Shown piece by piece: positions 59,701-64,000 of a stretch of DNA of 64,000 nt. How positions within the stretch are numbered: the first letter of the stretch is position 1; the number at the start of each line of letters is the position of its first letter. A program made the position numbers and the translations under genes. The notes under the pieces were generated by a model that made no database searches, was not told where the DNA came from, and saw only the letters and a list, made by a program, of their open reading frames with translations. This DNA is from Taeniopygia guttata. Lineage: Eukaryota > Chordata > Aves > Passeriformes > Estrildidae. The stretch spans positions 1,880,001 through 1,944,000 of the forward strand of contig NC_133044.1 of the NCBI RefSeq assembly GCF_048771995.1, read 5' to 3'.

Positions 59701-62700
59701 CAACTCTTTAATTTTGTCTTTTTTTGGGGGAAGCACATCAGATTGTGGCTTAATCAGCTGATCACAGAAATATTAGTTGTTGCTAGAGATATGGTAAATG
59801 CAGTTGTATTCTGTCAGAACTTAATCTTTGCTTATGTTCATGAACATTTACAGAAATGTGTTCACTTTTGTGCATGTTCACAGAATGATCAAAGACAGCT
59901 AGTTCAGGTTCATAAATTGTGTATAAAAGGCTTGTTTAGCTACAAACAAGCAAAATCTAGTCCAGCATATACCAGAAAAAATGATCCTGCTTTTCAAGTG
60001 CAGCTCCAGCTGTACTTTCCCCTCAGTGATAGCCATGGTCAAGTAGACAAACAAATCTCCAGAGATGCCACTAATCTCCCTGTATTAACCAACTGGAAAT
60101 GTGATGGGACAGCTCTGCTCTGGAGCATGTGGCACGTCTCACTGAAGTGGAAAGTGTGTCACACCCGGGTCTCCCTGCAAAGGCCACAGCTGAGGAGGCA
60201 GCTTGTGCTGGGTTTTACACTCCAGTGATGGAGTGCCACATGCTGGGGACACCGAGGTGGCTCTAGGCTTTCGTCAGCTCTGTGCGTCCTGAAATGTAAC
60301 AACAAACCAAATAAAACCCCCTCCAACCTAGAAAAAATCTTCTGATGATGAGAGTGAGGGATAGCAGAGAGAACACCACAGTCAAAGCATGTTATGTGCT
60401 GCTGGATGTGGGAAGAGCTGCCAAAACAAGGAGTTTGGAGGTTGCTATTCTGATATTCTTAAGGATTCCCCTTTTACTTTTCTCTCATAGAATCTGTTGC
60501 AATAATCAATATTTGCACACACCCCGTCTTAAGTTTTCCCCCTCTAATTGAAGTTTGACACCTCAGCTACAGGTGAGAGGTGAAGGAGTTGTTGGTTTCA
60601 TGGAACAGCAGTGGATTAATGCTTGTTGAAAGTACTCACAACTAGAAGAGTCACTGTGGAGCCTCAGGTTCTCTCACAGGCCATGGCCAGAGTTATTCAG
60701 GAGACAGAAACCAGTCCTTCACCCAGTCCCTCAATCAATCCTTCAGCCAGTCCTTCCTGGGTCATTCCAGGTGCAATTAGACTCTGTCCTATGATGAAAT
60801 GCCTCAGTGATGACCTAACAAATAAAATTACTTATGTTCAAAAAAAAGTAAAATGAGCCCGAAACCTGACTTATTTCACCTGTTACAAAAAGATTTCTGC
60901 AGACTTGGTGACTTCTTGTGTCACAGGCAAGTAATAAAAATATTTTCAGTGAAGATGGTGAAGTACACAGATAAAGTGAACTTTTTTCCCTGGGCTGATA
61001 GACTTGATCAAAACATTTGAGGAAGATGCAACAATGAAATTTGTATCTCCTGGTGTTTAACACAAGTATTTTAGTGCTGTATCAAATAACTGCCTCCCTT
61101 GTATTTAAAGGATTAGATTTAGTAACATGTGTCTAAGGTTGGTACAGGTTTTTCTTATTTAGAAATAAGTGTTTCCATGCTTTTTGCAATTTGTGGTGCA
61201 CTTAAAATGTCTCTGCTGCTTTGTAATTCAGTGCTGTACACACATTTTGAGGGAAGTGTCACTTTCTGAGAAATTCTGTGCTGCTTTTCCTGATTTTGAA
61301 TGAATCTGTTAAGTACCATGAACTAGAAAATTACTTCCAGAGTGGCGTTTTCAGGTTTTTATTTGAAAAGATGAGATGCAGAGAGCCTATAGATGATGAA
61401 AGTCCTAGTGAAAGCTCTTTCTGCAGTGGTGTTTAGAAAGAAATGACTGCATTTATTATTTTTTTAAAGTTTTCCTTCTGGTGTGCATCCCTCAGAAAGA
61501 AGGGGAGAATTACCCTGCTAAGGAGGGCTGAAAGGAGTTTGGTGCTAGGCCTGGAAAACAAACCTTACAACTTAAGGCTCAAAAGGTTTTTTTTCACTTT
61601 CTTGGTGCCTGGACTGCTCTGGGTAATTACTGACAAAAGGTAACTGAAGGCAATGATCCTTTTTGTGTTCTTGACAGAGACACAGAAGCCAAAAAGCAGA
61701 ATATGTACCAATTCTGTCAGGCACTAAGAAGTAATTTCATAAAAATAAAAGGATCAAAATGTTGGAACCACTCACCATAAAAATAGAGGACTCATTGTTG
61801 GTCAAAGTCTTTTAAGACAAGATTAGGTTGCTTGGTAAAAAATAATTTCTTTGAGCTTCTGGGACATTTTGTGCATGGCCTGGAAAGAGAAGATGATCCT
61901 TCCAGAATTGAAATCTGTTAATCTGAGCAAACCTTCTTCAGGGCCCTTGAGGAGAACAGAATTGCCTTTGTGGTCTCACCATGTTCCTAATATTGCTACA
62001 AAGATCATAATCAAATCTCATGCTTCAACTTTCCAGTGTAAAGGTTCAGGCAGGAATTTTTCCAATATTCAATTAATTCACTCTGTGCTCTGGTTTTGTT
62101 TTGCCTCTCTTCCCTTTCTGTGAAGCACCAGAGAGGGAGAACAGGAGAATTGTAACCACCCCTGCTGATTAAAAACTTGGGTCACTGTCAGCATCTTCCT
62201 CATTCCCACATGGAAATAGCCTTTTTTCCTTTTTTTACCAGCAACTTATTGGTAGATTTGATGCTTCATAGAGTAGTAATTAAAAAAAAAAAAAAAACAA
62301 ACCTTGGTGGAGTAATTTGCTGTGCAAATATTTTGGGTATACCTTGAACAGCCAGTTCCTTGGAATTGCTGTCACTTTTCTCCCACCTGTTGTCTCTACA
62401 AGTTTGGAAATTATATTCCAGTTCAGACTCTTAGCAACTTAATATTTACAGCAAATTCTATTTTTTTTTTAATCCTACAGGTTGTTAAAGCTGGGCCTAG
62501 TAAAAGATTATGTTGAATTATTAGTTACTTTGAACAGGCTTTCAGTGTAAGTTTTAATATTTTTGTTTCCTCTTAAAGGCACCAAAAGTAATTAATAAAA
62601 ATAAGTTTGTGCTTTAGGCTGGGCTTTAAAGAAATTTTGTGAAGGTGGTAGAAAATGCAGTGATATTGGCCAAAGATTTTATTAAAGGCCACAATTGACT

Positions 62701-63379
62701 GGAAAATCCTCACATAAAGAGCATTTAGTACAGGGCAGCTTTCCCAGCAAAAGTTTTATTTTAGTTTTACACCTCCTTTCTAGACTCAAGAGACAAACCT
62801 GTCACTGAGGTCCATCTCTCTTTGAGTGGGATGTTCATCGTGTGGCAGAGTGGAGGAAAATCAACGCTTGACAGCAAAGAAAGCCTTCAAGGCACAGAAA
62901 AATTGGCCTCATGTTGATTCCATCACTCTTCTCCTTTTAATTTTTTTGTTTTCCATTAAAAAAGCACGAGGGTTTTGAGTGGTGTGTTTGTCTCTGTGCA
63001 AGCATTTTGCACACAGCTTTTTTGCCATGGTGGGACCCAGATCTGGGAGGAGGTGATGCTGTCATGGGGCACAAGCACAGATGTCACCAAGTGCCAGCTG
63101 GATGAGGCATCTGCTATTTCCCTCCATCCCTTCACTGCAGCACTCAAAGAGAAGAAGATACAAAGGCCTGAGTGTATTTATACATTTATTATTACCACAT
63201 TTTAAAGTTGTTGGTGGATTTGTGTCCATTACCTTTAAAGATTGTTGCTCTCTCTGCAGTTCTTTGAATTATCAGGATCCATAATGAATATTTGTTGATA
63301 ATCTGTGGGTTTTAGTCACAAGAATTTTATTTGTGACAGAATTTCAGAGTCTTTCTGGCCTATCTATATAAAATATTCC

Positions 63380-63490
63380 AGGCTAGGGGACAAGGAGCAA
63401 CCTGGGATAGTGGAAAGTGTCCCTGTAAAGTGGATGAGCTTTCTTTAAGGTCCTTTCCCACCCAATCTAGTCTGGAATTCTGTGATTTCA
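63380..63490 (+). mobile_element. CR1 LINE 3'-end fragment
   Basis: Plus-oriented tail with TGGGATAGTGGAAAGTGTCC, TTTAAGGTCCTTTCCCACCC and TCTGGAATTCTGTGATTTC. The usual GCCATGGCAG block between them is deleted. Confidence 0.8.
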
Positions 63491-64000
63491 TTATATTCCT
63501 TGGTTATTGGCTCTTGAACTCAGGGTTTTACCCAGTGTGGTTGACAAAAGCATTGGTAGAATGGTCTTACCATGATTGGCCAAGAGATCATAATGATGAT
63601 AATGCATTTGAGTGACAGAATTATTACCCATAAATTGGGAAAACTGTTCAAAACAGGCTGATGTGGAAATAGTAATCACTATTAAGCATGTTGATATAAT
63701 TTTAGCTGTATCTACTTTGGAGATTCCTATTTTGAAATTCCCCTTCTATCAATATTATAATTTGCTAAAGGTAATAAATCACTTCATTTAAAAAAGTTTG
63801 TACCTAGATCTTGCAGTGGCTTTCTGTGTTTTCGAGCAGGAGTGAACTTTAATGTAAAGGAACTGACTCGAGTTTCACTGGTTTAAAGGTGTTTTTGAAG
63901 GGCCTTTGAAGTGCTTGAAGTAATAAATTGCACCCTCTAGTTATTAGCCTCGGAAAATGGATATTTTGGGCAAAATTTCAGTGGGCAAAATGTCAAAAGT

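Noticed and set aside
59680-60228. 182-codon plus frame in BCAS3 intron 7
   Set aside because: A rough expectation for random sequence gives about one such frame per 64 kb in six frames. No domain, repeat or splice context was recognised.

Overview
This window is vertebrate nuclear DNA and almost certainly from a bird, probably a passerine. The evidence is: several CR1 LINE tails, with no Alu, B1 or L1-type repeats seen; one short tRNA-headed, CR1-tailed SINE remnant resembling passerine TguSINE1; compact introns; and GC-rich exons in AT-leaning introns. The gene order APPBP2 (minus), PPM1D (plus), BCAS3 (plus) matches human 17q23. Comparisons with human proteins below are from memory, without alignment software.

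Layout. Positions 1-3057 are intron 1 of APPBP2, whose first coding exon (3058-3198, minus) starts inside a perfect TISU/YY1 element. A GC-rich minisatellite (3257-3580) lies just upstream in its promoter. About 7 kb of intergenic DNA with one CR1 copy follows. A CpG-island promoter with two CTCF-like motifs and a uORF precedes PPM1D, which is complete: six coding exons between 11108 and 29412, 585 codons plus stop, every junction GT/AG and in phase. Its 3'UTR probably ends near 30273-30300. Only about 2.5 kb separates it from the BCAS3 CpG island, and that gap holds a CR1 copy, a cluster of RFX-like half-sites and a roughly 10-bp tandem array (32055-32565). BCAS3 has a likely non-coding exon 1 ending at 32932 and coding exons 2-7 (34250-52227, first 153 codons plus 2 nt). 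It runs off the right edge; 52228-64000 is intron 7.

Biology. PPM1D encodes Wip1, the PP2C-family phosphatase that switches off ATM/p53 signalling. APPBP2 is a TPR-type adaptor (KLHDC-type CUL2 ubiquitin ligase, APP transport), and BCAS3 is a beta-propeller protein linked to autophagy and cell migration. They are neighbours but not known to act in one pathway. In other vertebrates BCAS3 introns sit in the TBX2/TBX4 regulatory neighbourhood, so non-coding conservation here would not be surprising.

The most unusual feature is in PPM1D intron 4. A minisatellite (about 25111-25603) has captured the intron 4/exon 5 boundary, producing four upstream partial copies of the exon 5 acceptor plus the first codons of exon 5. 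Each opens into an in-frame stop, and the first copy is identical to the genuine site over 42 nt. No new multi-gene system, CRISPR array, intact mobile element or retroviral element was recognised.
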